Below are positions 25,151-34,108 of a DNA stretch of 64,000 nt, one piece after another. The stretch comes from Halorubrum sp. DM2 (GTDB lineage: Archaea; Halobacteriota; Halobacteria; Halobacteriales; Haloferacaceae): positions 1,237,650-1,301,649 of the forward strand of contig NZ_LR594487.1 of the NCBI RefSeq assembly GCF_901686465.1. The letters run 5' to 3'. How positions within the stretch are numbered: the stretch's first letter is position 1; every line of letters begins with the position of its first letter. The notes beneath the pieces were generated by a model. That model was not told the origin of the DNA and ran no database searches. It saw nothing but the letters and a program-made list of their open reading frames with translations. A program made the position numbers and the translations under genes.

Positions 25151-28097
25151 TGGTTGCGTGGTGTGTAGCTGCCTGATTGACAATTGTGTGAGCGATGCTT
25201 CTCTCACCGAGCGTCGTGGACCCTGTTTGTAGGATTACGGCGGCTGGTGCTCTCAGGTCATGTCTGAGACTAATTGGCGGACATACAGTCGGCACTGCGT
25301 GCGGTTCTCGTTGCGATCTGCTGCTGTGGCCTCTCAGTTGCCAACTGGCACTCCAGCGTCGTTGGCACCTACTGTGCCGATGTATCCTCAGACCCGACCT
25401 AGGAGTGGCCTGGACCGCTACTGCCTGCTCGCTGGATAGTTGAGCCGCTATCGGGAAGTCGATCGCAACTGTCGATGCGATGCTGCGATTCCCTATTGAG
25501 CGCGGATTGCTGGGGATTCGTCGAGAGACCTGTAGCGACGGCGGACTATCGTCCCCAGTCGTTTGGATCACAGCGTTCCACTTCCGGTGGCCGTCTACCG
25601 TTGTCGGCCGGACTCGGGGGAGATCACCGACTGTCCCAATACGACGGTCGTAGCTACTCGCCGAAATGTCGGCGCGGTCGATGAGCGCTTCTCGACCAAG
25701 CGGCTCAGGCGCAGTCAACAGCGTCGTGTAGAGCTTCGTGGCCGTTGGCGAGAGGTCCGGGCGGAAGCGCTTGCTTGGCAGCGTTGCGGCCGCCTGATCG
25801 ACTGCTGGCCGCCACCCGCTGGTGGGTGACTCCTCACAGGCGCGGACGAGACAGGTGACCGCATCGTACGGGTTACTCCGGTGTGGCACGTCACGACCGA
25901 ACGACTGGAGACAATACCTTACGATCTCGCGCCGATCGCTGGGCAACCACTCGGTCTCGTACTCCGCGGCGATCTCGTCGACGACCGCACGGACCGACGC
26001 GTAGGTCGTGCCATCACGAACTGGAACGGTTAGCGTCGGTGCTGACTCAGTCCCAGATTCAATAGCTTCGCGGAGGTCGCCCAATTCGGCTGAGAGCGCC
26101 TCTGCGATGTCGGCTTGGAGTGTTGTCGCCGTTGGGCCCGCAAGGACCCACGACGCCGTCAGGTCCATCGAAGCGCCTGTCTCGACATCGTACGGCAACC
26201 GTCGCTTGAGCTTCGGCGGCCGATCCTCGAACAACATTCGATAGCCCGAATGGATCCCGTACACCGACTGTTTCGGCACCGTGTATCGGATGAAGTCACA
26301 CAGGTCGGCCCGCCGTGACTCGTCACGAGCAAGGGACTCGGTGTCCGGCAGCCGGACAGTAAGCGTCAGATCGACGCCAGCGGCGTGATACAGCTGTGTT
26401 GCTGTCGCGATGAGTCCGTGGAGGTCTTCGAACAACTCGCCACGAGCAGCACTGTCGTCGCTTGTGACGAGCTCGCTGAGTTGCGCGAGGTGATCGTCAC
26501 GGACGATCTCGATCCGGTCACGCCATGCGGTGTAGGCTTCCTCATCGTCGCTGAACCAGCCAACTTGCTGACCGCGTCGGAGAATCCGGCCCGGATCTGT
26601 TGTGAATTCGCCGGTCCCGTCGTGGATGTTCGCGAACTCCGGGCCAAGCCGTGACGGCGTGAGGATCTCGTCGAGTGCCTGATCGCTGAGTAAGGAACCC
26701 GCGAGACGTCCCAAGGTGGCCAGCGGGCCACCCCACTCGACGATCGCGAGACACTCCCCGTCGACGTGGCTCAAGTAACTCACCCGGCCGTCGTCGAACG
26801 GCTTGACTGGGTCATCGACGAGTGTGACGGCTCCAGTGGTCGCTGGAACCGTGAACCGCCGGTGAAGCGCCGCCGCATCGTGGGTGTCGATCCATCGGAC
26901 GTACTCCTCGTCAACGTCCCCTGTCGCTGCGAGCCATGGCTCCACCGTCGTCGGGGTGGGAGCTGTGGCCTCTCGCGGGGGCGACACTGTACTTGATGAA
27001 TCGTGAGTGGTCGCGGTAAGACGGTCCGACAGTTGGGCCTGAGCCGGATGCTGAAGTTCGCCTGCTGCCGTGAGACACTCACTAACGGCTGTTTCACCGA
27101 GGGTAGTGAGTGTCACTGTGTTGTGTCGGCCACGGCGGTCAATTGTGACGAGCCCGCGGGACTCCAAATCGAGCACGTATCTGCCGACCGTCCCGCGCTC
27201 GATATCGAGTGTGGGATCGTCGGCAAGCTCGCTGTAGTGGCAGCCCGAATTCTGCGGGATCGCCCCAAGCAGGCGGCGTTTTCCGGGTTCGGTTTCGAGA
27301 CCGTCGAGTGCCGCCCAAGCCGCCTGTGTCGGACTCGGCTGCCCAGCTGTTTCATCGGAACTGCGGTGTCCTGACGGGTGGGACCGATCCCGGTCAGCAG
27401 TAAGACCGAGATGGACCTCACTCCACTGGGGATACCGACGTGTGAGTTCCCCTTGGAGCCGCGGCGTTGCGACGACTCGAACATCGAACCCGTTCGCAAG
27501 CACCGCAATCGCAGCGAGCACGCGGACCCCAGTGCGCCGGTCGGTCAATTTGGTCCACGCAGGCCCGTCGAGAAGCAACGTGACCGACCGCGGCTGGTCA
27601 TCGAGTTCGCGATGGAGTGCGACCGGGCCCTTCGCGAGTGCGCCGAGATTGGCGTTAACGGCACCGCGACCGGTTCCAACAGATTCGACGGTGTCGACCA
27701 ACGAGGCTCGACGCTGGTCGTGATACGTCGACAGGTCCTGCTCGTCATCGTACGTGAGTGCGAGCGTGCCGATCGCCCGGGTGTACGCAACGGCTTCGGC
27801 TGTCGCATCGTCCCAGGTGTCATCAAGGGTGTTCCACTCAGGGATGGTGTCGTCGAGTATCGCGGCGCTTGCTCGCCACGGACCGGTGTGTGACGTGTAG
27901 GTTTGAACCGACTCGACAGTCATCTCACGGAGCGACGCGAGTAGCTCAGGCATCCACTCCGTGAGGCGTGGCGTCACCTCCGGACAGACGAGTCCATCGG
28001 TATCGATGGTACTTGTGGGAGTAACGAGGTGGACACCTCGCTCGCGACCTGCTGGCGGTGCTGTGGAACGGGCGTCTCGTGTACTGGGTGCAGCCAT
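25143..28097 (-). CDS. Large operon protein with internal winged helix, unknown function
   Basis: About 984 residues from MAAPSTRDARS. A winged-helix segment is visible near 300-360 (LLGAIPQNSGCHYSELADDP, GRYVLDLESRGLVTI). Another HTH-like part (EALIDRADISASSYDRRIGT) lies near 825. The rest is acidic, globular and not recognised; size and operon context recall haloarchaeal plasmid replication or regulatory proteins, but I cannot assign it. The last 120 residues are basic and poor in Asp/Glu, unlike the rest, which suggests a frameshift and run-on. It overlaps its neighbours by a TGATG start and an 8-bp stop overlap. Confidence 0.65.
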   Translation of the reverse strand: MAAPSTRDARSTAPPAGRERGVHLVTPTSTIDTDGLVCPEVTPRLTEWMPELLASLREMTVESVQTYTSHTGPWRASAAILDDTIPEWNTLDDTWDDATAEAVAYTRAIGTLALTYDDEQDLSTYHDQRRASLVDTVESVGTGRGAVNANLGALAKGPVALHRELDDQPRSVTLLLDGPAWTKLTDRRTGVRVLAAIAVLANGFDVRVVATPRLQGELTRRYPQWSEVHLGLTADRDRSHPSGHRSSDETAGQPSPTQAAWAALDGLETEPGKRRLLGAIPQNSGCHYSELADDPTLDIERGTVGRYVLDLESRGLVTIDRRGRHNTVTLTTLGETAVSECLTAAGELQHPAQAQLSDRLTATTHDSSSTVSPPREATAPTPTTVEPWLAATGDVDEEYVRWIDTHDAAALHRRFTVPATTGAVTLVDDPVKPFDDGRVSYLSHVDGECLAIVEWGGPLATLGRLAGSLLSDQALDEILTPSRLGPEFANIHDGTGEFTTDPGRILRRGQQVGWFSDDEEAYTAWRDRIEIVRDDHLAQLSELVTSDDSAARGELFEDLHGLIATATQLYHAAGVDLTLTVRLPDTESLARDESRRADLCDFIRYTVPKQSVYGIHSGYRMLFEDRPPKLKRRLPYDVETGASMDLTASWVLAGPTATTLQADIAEALSAELGDLREAIESGTESAPTLTVPVRDGTTYASVRAVVDEIAAEYETEWLPSDRREIVRYCLQSFGRDVPHRSNPYDAVTCLVRACEESPTSGWRPAVDQAAATLPSKRFRPDLSPTATKLYTTLLTAPEPLGREALIDRADISASSYDRRIGTVGDLPRVRPTTVDGHRKWNAVIQTTGDDSPPSLQVSRRIPSNPRSIGNRSIASTVAIDFPIAAQLSSEQAVAVQATPRSGLRIHRHSRCQRRWSASWQLRGHSSRSQREPHAVPTVCPPISLRHDLRAPAAVILQTGSTTLGERSIAHTIVNQAATHHATND

Positions 28098-28444
28098 CAC
28101 TCGGTCGCCTCCCAGAGATTCACCACTGCGACAAGTCGCTGGATCGTCCGCCGAATGTAGCACCGTATCGTCGTCGAGAGTGGGTCAACGCCGCGGGCAA
28201 TTCGGATCGTTGCCGCAATCTCTGGGTGACAGCTTTCGTCGATCGCCATCGCTGCCCGGGTGAGTGTAGCGCGGACTGCCGACGCCGCATCGGCACGGCT
28301 GGCGACAAGTACGCGTCGGAGATGGTCGATTGTCGAGCGAACGCCCCGTTGCTCGGATGACGGATCCGGAGATGTCGTGGCCCGTCGCTTGTGACCGCTC
28401 GGTGACGCGTCCCGTTGATCTCTGTGCGGGGCTGGCGACTCCAT
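28097..28444 (-). CDS. Operon protein of unknown function (115 aa)
   Basis: It starts MESPAPHRDQRD at 28444. The body is basic and helical (TIDHLRRVLVASRADAASAV, ATIRIARGVDPLSTTIRCYI). No family is recognised. Start and stop overlap both neighbours by TGATG junctions, so it should be translated by coupling with the 28444-28965 gene upstream and the 984-residue gene downstream. The conserved overlap pattern is the main support. Confidence 0.6.
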   Translation of the reverse strand: MESPAPHRDQRDASPSGHKRRATTSPDPSSEQRGVRSTIDHLRRVLVASRADAASAVRATLTRAAMAIDESCHPEIAATIRIARGVDPLSTTIRCYIRRTIQRLVAVVNLWEATE

Positions 28445-28965
28445 CAATCGTCACCTCCCGAGACTGCCGGATGATCGCCGACCGTTACCTGGCTCCGGGT
28501 GACGTGCCGCTGTCGGTGCTGTGTGGACGTTGGGGTGACGCGTTCGGCGACCGGCGTATCGGCCGGCAGCCATCGAAGCGTCGTCGTGGCGGCGGCGCTG
28601 ACGCCGACTGGAACCGGGTCAACGAGGATTGACCACGTTGACTGGGTCGCGGCATCGGCAGCGCTCCCAATCCGGCCAACGACGAGGAGTTCGCGGACAC
28701 CCAGCGTGAACACCTCCCGCTGGCGGTGGTCTGGACGAGCGCACACGCAGTCACCGATTTGGTAGGTACACTCGTCGGCGGGTTTGGAAACGTGTACGAC
28801 GACATCGTCACCCTCGGTGAGCGACCGGCCGCAGTGTTGACACTCTATGCTGGTTTCCGCCAGCGACATGTGGTCGAGCTCGCTGACAGTGGTGACTAAC
28901 TGGACATCGGCAGCGCTGTGGGCCCCTGCGTTGCTACGGGACGCAGAGTCTGAATCTTGATTCAT
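28444..28965 (-). CDS. Zinc-binding operon protein (173 aa)
   Basis: It starts MNQDSDSASRSNAG. A zinc-like module occupies about residues 40-80: ECQHCGRSLTEGDDVVVHVS, then YQIGDCVCARPDH. The rest is beta-rich (FTLGVRELLVVGRIGS, WSILVDPVPVGV). It resembles small haloarchaeal plasmid proteins with a treble-clef-like finger, but I cannot name the family with certainty. The start overlaps the upstream zinc-ribbon gene by ATGA, and the tail is coupled to the next gene. Confidence 0.65.
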   Translation of the reverse strand: MNQDSDSASRSNAGAHSAADVQLVTTVSELDHMSLAETSIECQHCGRSLTEGDDVVVHVSKPADECTYQIGDCVCARPDHRQREVFTLGVRELLVVGRIGSAADAATQSTWSILVDPVPVGVSAAATTTLRWLPADTPVAERVTPTSTQHRQRHVTRSQVTVGDHPAVSGGDD

Positions 28966-29090
28966 GGACCCCGATTCACCGTTGCGATGGTCCGACCACA
29001 GTACCACCCGCAGCGTGGACAGGTCCAGCCGTTCACGAAGCGGTTGACGAGCCGCTCGCAGTTGCGACATCGCCAGAGCTTCTTCGTCAC
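28962..29090 (-). CDS. 42-residue zinc-ribbon protein
   Basis: It starts at a GTG (VTKKLWRCRNCERLV) and has cysteine pairs CRNC and CPRC followed by GWYCGR, so it is a rubredoxin-like zinc ribbon. An in-frame TGA just upstream fixes the start to this GTG, which overlaps the stop of the 34-residue gene upstream. It ends ATGA over the next start. Tiny coupled zinc proteins like this are typical of haloarchaeal virus and plasmid operons. Confidence 0.6.
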   Translation of the reverse strand: MTKKLWRCRNCERLVNRFVNGWTCPRCGWYCGRTIATVNRGP

Positions 29091-29191
29091 GCGTCAGCCT
29101 CCACTGCTTGGCGGACGGTCACATCGTCGAGTGCGCCTTGGAGGGTGGTACGGGCGTCAAAGCGAACGTGACGGTGGCGTGGGTGGGTCAC
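29087..29191 (-). CDS. 34-residue coupled reading frame
   Basis: It begins at a GTG overlapping the stop of the PadR-like gene and ends with a GTGA overlap with the zinc-ribbon start. The predicted peptide starts VTHPRHRHVRFDARTT and ends VEADA. No domain is recognised. It is supported only by the exact overlap at both ends, which fits the operon pattern, so it may be a real mini-protein or a translational-coupling spacer. Confidence 0.4.
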   Translation of the reverse strand: MTHPRHRHVRFDARTTLQGALDDVTVRQAVEADA

Positions 29192-29487
29192 TCGGTATCA
29201 CCCGCGACCCAAGCGTCACGGTTCGTGAGTGCGGTGTGTGCCTTGTCGGTGAGCGCGTACTCGTTGGTACGCTGATCGCGAGGATGTTTGTCGACAAGAC
29301 CGCTGTCGACAAGCTCGTCGAGATTCTGGTAGAGCCGACTATGGGTGATCTCTTCGCCGTAGTAGTCGGCGAGGTCCACCATCACTGCGAGGCCCTTAGG
29401 GTTGTCCGCCTTCGCAAGAACGCGGAGAATATCACGCTGAAAAGCCGTTAGGCCAGCGACAATGTTGCTGTCGGTGGTCGCGCTCAT
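29188..29487 (-). CDS. PadR-like winged-helix regulator
   Basis: A 99-residue protein matching haloarchaeal PadR-family regulators: FQRDILRVLAKADNPKGLAV, then SRLYQNLDELVDSGLVDKHP and RTNEYALTDKAHTALTNRDA. It probably controls the operon in which it lies. It overlaps the zinc-finger gene upstream (ATGA) and the next frame downstream (GTGA). Such PadR proteins are common on haloarchaeal proviruses and plasmids. Confidence 0.85.
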   Translation of the reverse strand: MSATTDSNIVAGLTAFQRDILRVLAKADNPKGLAVMVDLADYYGEEITHSRLYQNLDELVDSGLVDKHPRDQRTNEYALTDKAHTALTNRDAWVAGDTE

Positions 29488-29648
29488 GCGTCACCCCCCG
29501 TCGCACAGTCGCGGCAGATCGGTTTACCGGTGGTTGCGTCGATGCCATCGGCACTGGCGTGACAGCAGACGCAGTCGCTGGCGTTTTTACTGGGCGGTTC
29601 CTCTCCCGTCGTGCGGGGCTGTATCCCCGCAATTGCCATCATTGGCAT
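29484..29648 (-). CDS. 54-residue zinc-finger protein, first gene of operon
   Basis: It starts MPMMAIAGIQ at 29648 with nearby in-frame ATGs at 29642 and 29639. Cysteine pairs CVCC and CRDC separated by 14 residues indicate a small zinc finger. It overlaps the PadR-like gene by ATGA. As the first gene of the coupled operon, its translation may set that of the genes downstream. Confidence 0.6.
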   Translation of the reverse strand: MPMMAIAGIQPRTTGEEPPSKNASDCVCCHASADGIDATTGKPICRDCATGGDA

Positions 29649-29778
29649 GGTTCTGTGTCAGGTCACAGAACCCGACCCGGCTGGGTGCTCCAACACCGTG
29701 GCCGGGATTCCTACAGTTTCATCGCGAGCCGAGAGTTCGTCACTCGGGCTCCGTATCTCATCAATACGCTCTTAGTCA

Positions 29779-29804
29779 CATATAGTTTACGGGAAGACTA
29801 TATG
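29779..29804. promoter_or_regulatory. Palindromic operator candidate between divergent units
   Basis: A perfect 8-bp inverted repeat, CATATAGT and ACTATATG, with a 10-bp spacer. It lies between the minus-strand coupled operon (first start 29648) and the plus-strand repressor-like gene (29872). A weaker repeat (ATATAC...GTATAT, about 29842-29864) overlaps the TATA region of the repressor gene. Position and symmetry suit binding by that repressor or by the PadR-like protein. Confidence 0.6.
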
Positions 29805-29871
29805 GGAGCTTTATTTGACTAAAAAGTGCTATCCGACCGTAATATACACCACGATATTGTATATGTGCTAC

Positions 29872-30174
29872 ATGAGACACTCGGGAAAGTGGATGACTTC
29901 TCTTGACGATCGGATTCTCGAATTTCTACATGAAAATAAGCCGACAACGCCGACGAAGATGACGGAAGAAGCACCGATGCGCTACTCTCGGCAGCATGTT
30001 GATCGGAGGTGTAAGAGATTAGATGAAGAGGGGTTGCTTGAACACCTCGGAAATGGAGTCTACATGATTACTGATGAGGGTGAGGCGTATCTTGACGGCC
30101 GTCTCGATACAGAAAACTGGCAATACATCGAGGAGAACACCGACAGTGTGGACCTCGACGAGTCAACGGACTGA
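29872..30174 (+). CDS. Phage phiH1 repressor-like winged-helix protein
   Basis: About 100 residues from MRHSGKWMTSLDDRILEFLH. The layout (short N-terminus, DDRILEFLHENKPTTPTKMT, then YSRQHVDRRCKRLDEEGLLE and VYMITDEGEAYLDG) is that of haloarchaeal phiH1-repressor-type regulators. It faces the coupled operon across a palindrome, resembling a phage immunity switch. The earlier in-frame start at 29815 overlaps the operator region and is less likely. Confidence 0.8.
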   Translation: MRHSGKWMTSLDDRILEFLHENKPTTPTKMTEEAPMRYSRQHVDRRCKRLDEEGLLEHLGNGVYMITDEGEAYLDGRLDTENWQYIEENTDSVDLDESTD

Positions 30175-30213
30175 GTTCGTGATTAGCGCAATAATCACAA
30201 CCACGGAAACTAC

Positions 30214-30402
30214 TTATTCGGTAGTAGCTTCCTCCGTTATCTCGATCTCCTCGTCGGTGGGTCCGTACAGCTCGTACTCAATTTCGTCGATCAGCGTGTC
30301 TGTCTGCTCTATCTTCTCGTCAAGCTCCTCAACGCGCTCGACAGTTTCAAGGTAGTTTTCGGGATCGTCGGCCACGTCGTTGACGATCGAGACAGACAGA
30401 CC
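30214..30402 (-). pseudogene. Type IIG enzyme C-terminal fragment (second copy)
   Basis: The minus strand encodes NDVADDPENYLETVERVEEL, then DEKIEQTDTLIDEIEYELYG and DEEIEITEEATTE before a stop. This closely matches the last 55 residues of the half-gene ending at 31729 (DVADDLENYLLTVERAEELD). Only the coiled-coil tail remains; upstream sequence belongs to the promoter of the 30441 gene. It is a leftover C-terminal cassette of a related restriction-modification gene. Confidence 0.75.
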
Positions 30403-30440
30403 TTCTTGTTTTACTATGGTTGAGGGACCAGTGATACGGA

Positions 30441-30959
30441 ATGCTACAGAGAAACCTGACCTTTGGCTCTATTAATGATCTACCTCACAAGGAGAAAGGA
30501 ACATTTGGAGAAGTACTCAGTGGCACCTATCTAAAAAGTCAAATCAGAGAAAATCCGACGCTCACTGTTGGTTCTAATATCGATGATTCGGATCCAAGAG
30601 TCTGGATTTCACACGTTAATGGACCGACTGTAGTCCAAAAAATAACGTTTAATGATGATTCACATACCAATAAAACCGATTCTGAAAGAGTACAGTGGAA
30701 GCCAGATTTTAGCTTTGAGGTGACGCTGCCTGACCACAAAATTCGGCAGCGTATCTTCATTGAAACAAAAACGGGCGATTCCCGGCCTGAAGGGAGCCAA
30801 CTCGCGGCGATGAAATTGGCAGCAGAACAGGTAAATCCGGAGAGTACGACGGGATTGTCTCAGCCGACAACTCCGGACAAGAGGGTCGTTATTCTTTGCC
30901 AAGTGAAATATAATAAATCAGATACGAGCCTTAATTATGAACGCTTCAAAGGAAAGTGA
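30441..30959 (+). CDS. PD-(D/E)xK nuclease-like protein
   Basis: A 172-residue protein. QWKPDFSFEVTLPDH followed by RIFIETKTGDSRP gives a PD...ExK active-site pattern. The C-terminal part (KRVVILCQVKYNKSD) fits a core strand. The codon use is AT-rich compared with neighbours. It may be a type II restriction endonuclease or the effector of an incomplete system. It lies between two type IIG C-terminal fragments, consistent with gene turnover at a restriction hotspot. Confidence 0.6.
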   Translation: MLQRNLTFGSINDLPHKEKGTFGEVLSGTYLKSQIRENPTLTVGSNIDDSDPRVWISHVNGPTVVQKITFNDDSHTNKTDSERVQWKPDFSFEVTLPDHKIRQRIFIETKTGDSRPEGSQLAAMKLAAEQVNPESTTGLSQPTTPDKRVVILCQVKYNKSDTSLNYERFKGK

Positions 30960-31007
30960 CCAAAGAAATCTCTTTCCGAAACAATCTGACGAGATAGGAC
31001 TGTCAAA

Positions 31008-31673
31008 ATGAATGAGAATGGCCGAGAAACTGGTGAAAATATGGGGCAGTCTGCTTTTGACAGACCACAGAACGATCCACGTGCTCAACGGGTTATACGG
31101 TCGATCGAACGATTCGCCACCGAGTTCGATAGACGTGTCCCGAGAGAACACGCCAATGAGGTCCTCTACGAGTCTGTACCGCTCGAAGGAGCCGTGATCC
31201 GACAGGGGCCGGAACGATTCATTGAGGAACATCTAATCCGCGACGTTGCTGAGGCTCTCGGATATCAGTATCGTCCACAACCGAAGGGATTCGAGGGACT
31301 CGATGACGACACTCCCGACTTCACGATTACGAACGTCGGCGTGACAGTAATCGGTGAACTCAAAGCCCCAAATAAGATTGAGAAAGCACAATCTGAGTCC
31401 ATCAGTTACCTTCATCGGGCAGAAAACCGCCCTCTCGTGGGAATCGCCTCTGATGGGTGGACATGGATCAAATATACGGCACCGATGGATGGAAAGCCGA
31501 CATTCAGCGATCATTGTTCCCTCCGTAAGGTTATCAGAGATATCACCCGCGAACAGGCTAAAGACAGATCGTCACGTCGCGATCGGTCAGAGTTGCGAAA
31601 GCGTTGTTACGATTTTGTGACCGCGTTCGGTGCCGAAGAGATTGGGAGGTCAGTTGAATCAGAACAAAGTTAG
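31008..31673 (+). CDS. HsdR-N/type I-like nuclease-fold protein
   Basis: A 221-residue protein. Residues about 70-160 carry EEHLIRDVAEALGYQYRPQP, then DDTPDFTITNVGVTVIGELK and a YLHRAENRPLVGIASDGWTW strand, as in type I restriction HsdR N-terminal domains (D...ExK). It has no helicase domain, so it is either a stand-alone nuclease or a fragment that kept its frame. It follows 30441 on the same strand with a 48-bp gap, so they may be co-transcribed. Confidence 0.65.
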   Translation: MNENGRETGENMGQSAFDRPQNDPRAQRVIRSIERFATEFDRRVPREHANEVLYESVPLEGAVIRQGPERFIEEHLIRDVAEALGYQYRPQPKGFEGLDDDTPDFTITNVGVTVIGELKAPNKIEKAQSESISYLHRAENRPLVGIASDGWTWIKYTAPMDGKPTFSDHCSLRKVIRDITREQAKDRSSRRDRSELRKRCYDFVTAFGAEEIGRSVESEQS

Positions 31674-31728
31674 ATAGCTCCGTTCTAAGGCACTAAACCG
31701 CCTACGCCGCGACGAATTCTTCCATACT

Positions 31729-33825
31729 CTATTCCCCTACAGCCTTTTCGACTATCTCGATCTCCTCCTCTGTGAGGTCGTACAGCTCGTAGACAATCTC
31801 GTCGATCAGGTCGTCGGTCTTCTCGATCTTGTCGTCGAGCTCTTCGGCGCGTTCGACTGTCAGGAGGTAGTTCTCCAAGTCGTCGGCCACGTCGTCGACG
31901 TCGGGCAATTCGATCGCCTTCAGCCGATCGACGAGCGAGTTCGTCTTCGTGGCCATCTCGCGGAAGTTCGCGAAGCCGCTGGCCACGTCGACAGCGACCG
32001 GTACGAAGTGCTCGATCAGGTCCGCCTCCGTCTCTGTGAGATCCGTGATCCGGAACGCGGGCAGGAGGTCCGTCTCGGTGTAGCCCCACTGGTCCGTTTC
32101 GTGAGCATCCTCGTCGCCAGGTTTGTAGCGCGCGGTCGCCTCAATCAGGACCGTATTCGGGGACTCCCGCTTAACGCGAGCAGTTCCGACGCGGGAGTTA
32201 GAACGTTCTTCACTGGTCTCAGAAAGAACATTTGTAGAAGTTGGCTGCCATAGTCCAGCATCTTCGATCGCTGGGCCGTCATCGTAGTTTACAAAGTAGT
32301 CGAGGAGATTGAGATTGAGTGATTGGCGTGCCTTCCGGGCCTCAATAGCTGTTTCAACTTCGTCTGGTAACCTTTCTTGAATGGGCTGCCCGTTTAATTT
32401 CGTATTAAAATCGGATTTATTTGGAATACCAAACGAAGAGAGATAGTCCGTTTTGAATGTGAAATAACCGCCGCGAAGTACGTATCCTGTATTCTTCAGA
32501 TAGTACCAGAGAAGGTCACTATTCAAAATTGCTAGTAGCGACTTTTCGAGGTCATTCCAGCCGTCCTGGAACAGAAGCCCGTATACCTTCGATTTATGGA
32601 ACATTCTAGACGAATCATACGTGAAATTACCCCCATAGCTTATTTCGGGTGTTACTATTTTCTCTTTACCAAATTCGGCCATATTTTGATTCCGTGTTAG
32701 ATCATACCACCGATCGGAATCCATCGATCCTCCGTCTCGTTTTCTCAACTCTTTTTCATATGTGCTAAAGTAGTCGTACGCTTCGGGAAAATTACTTCTC
32801 AGGTCTTCTTCTTCTATGAAATCTGGCTCAGAACCATCTGAGACTCTGTACGGTAAAAGGATTGACTGTGGTGGATTGAGCGGAGCATACCGTTTCACAT
32901 CTTGACCCTTTAAAAATGGTTGGAGAAGATATGATTCCACCTCATGCGTTTCGCCCTTTCCGTTCTCTATGAGGCTCTTCTCACCATTTTTCTCTTTAAC
33001 ACTTACAAGATAAATGTCGTCAGCACTAGTGACGACACCTTGGTATATTTTGGAAGTGATCTGACCGAGATCTTGCTTTGAATCGTTGATCTTTTCCAGT
33101 ACTTGAAGATCATCCGGTGAGCGAAAGACCCAGGGCTCTTGTGTATAATTAGCGTCCAACGTGTGATATTTCAGATTTTCACTGTTTGAGAGGACATTCG
33201 GGTCTTCTTCCGCATACTCAAATGATTCACGTTTGGCTTTCTCAAGTATTAGAACACATGTGTAAACAGATGCTCCCTCAAACACTTGATGCCGTCCAAA
33301 TGAGAGTACCCTTCGAAGACTCTTATGTCGTGATATGAATCTGCGAATGCCTTCACCAAAGTCATTCTGGAAGAATTTATGCGACTCAATGTATCCGAGT
33401 ATGCCGTCCTCGGAGAGGAGTCGGTACCCCTTCTCAGTGAAGTTCACGTAGATATCGAAGTTCCGCTGAGCAGACTCGTACTCTTGAAGCAAATAATCCG
33501 ACTGGGTAGGGTTTGAACCACGGAGCTCTTGAATACGAATATACGGCGGATTCCCGACCACCGCATCGAACCCGGATCCGGCCAGCTTCTCACCGTCACG
33601 ATCGAAGAAGACTTCGGGATATTCCAGTTCCCAATGGAGGAACACCTTAGGATTGTGTACCCCGACGGGATCTTCTGGTATGAATAGACTCGGTATAAGT
33701 GGGCGGAATGTGGCTAACATCAACATCTCTGGGATACCAGAGCAAGAAAAGGCGAAGTACACTAGTTTGGCAGAGGAATCAGGGGCAGAATCTCGTTCAG
33801 AATGGCTCCGCTGGCGTTTGCGCAC
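31729..33825 (-). pseudogene. Type IIG restriction-modification enzyme, C-terminal half
   Basis: The 698-residue frame holds methyltransferase motif IV (VVGNPPYIRIQEL, about residue 90), catalytic-domain sequence after it, a target-recognition region and the coiled-coil C-terminus. It lacks motif I and the nuclease domain, both of which are in the plus-strand gene at 35430. Homology to full-length type IIG enzymes begins near NPKVFLHWELEYPEVFF; the first about 60 residues run antisense to the RHH gene and are probably not native. Alone it should be inactive unless joined to, or complemented by, the N-terminal half. Confidence 0.75.
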
Positions 33826-34108
33826 TGGGATTCACCTATGGGACTGTAACGGACGAATTGATCTTGAATCAGTAAATGAACTTGTAGAGAATAGCGAGCA
33901 GTCAGAGAATACTGTACCGAGGTCGGATTCCGAGATTAAACGTTGTATAGTATACCACCTGTCTACTCATGATATCGCTACTCTAGACGAATTACAAGAA
34001 GCCGTATTTGAGGAGTTAGTTATCGATGCTCTCTATGAATTACTACAGGACGAGAAGGTAGAGAATGTCCCTGGTAGTGGTTATCGGACCTCTGAAAATG
34101 GCAGATAA
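33680..34108 (+). CDS. Ribbon-helix-helix-like protein beside recombinase
   Basis: A protein of about 142 residues from ATG 33680 (MNRLGISG), or about 132 from GTG 33710. The N-terminal part NINISGIPEQEKAKYTSLAE followed by SRSEWLRWRLRTGIHLW has the RHH-like pattern seen in small haloarchaeal regulators. The C-terminal part (HDIATLDELQEAVFEELVID) looks like a winged helix. It overlaps the recombinase gene by 11 bp, so the two are co-translated. Its 5' end overlaps, antisense, the truncated start of the type IIG half-gene. Confidence 0.65.
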   Translation: MNRLGISGRNVANINISGIPEQEKAKYTSLAEESGAESRSEWLRWRLRTGIHLWDCNGRIDLESVNELVENSEQSENTVPRSDSEIKRCIVYHLSTHDIATLDELQEAVFEELVIDALYELLQDEKVENVPGSGYRTSENGR

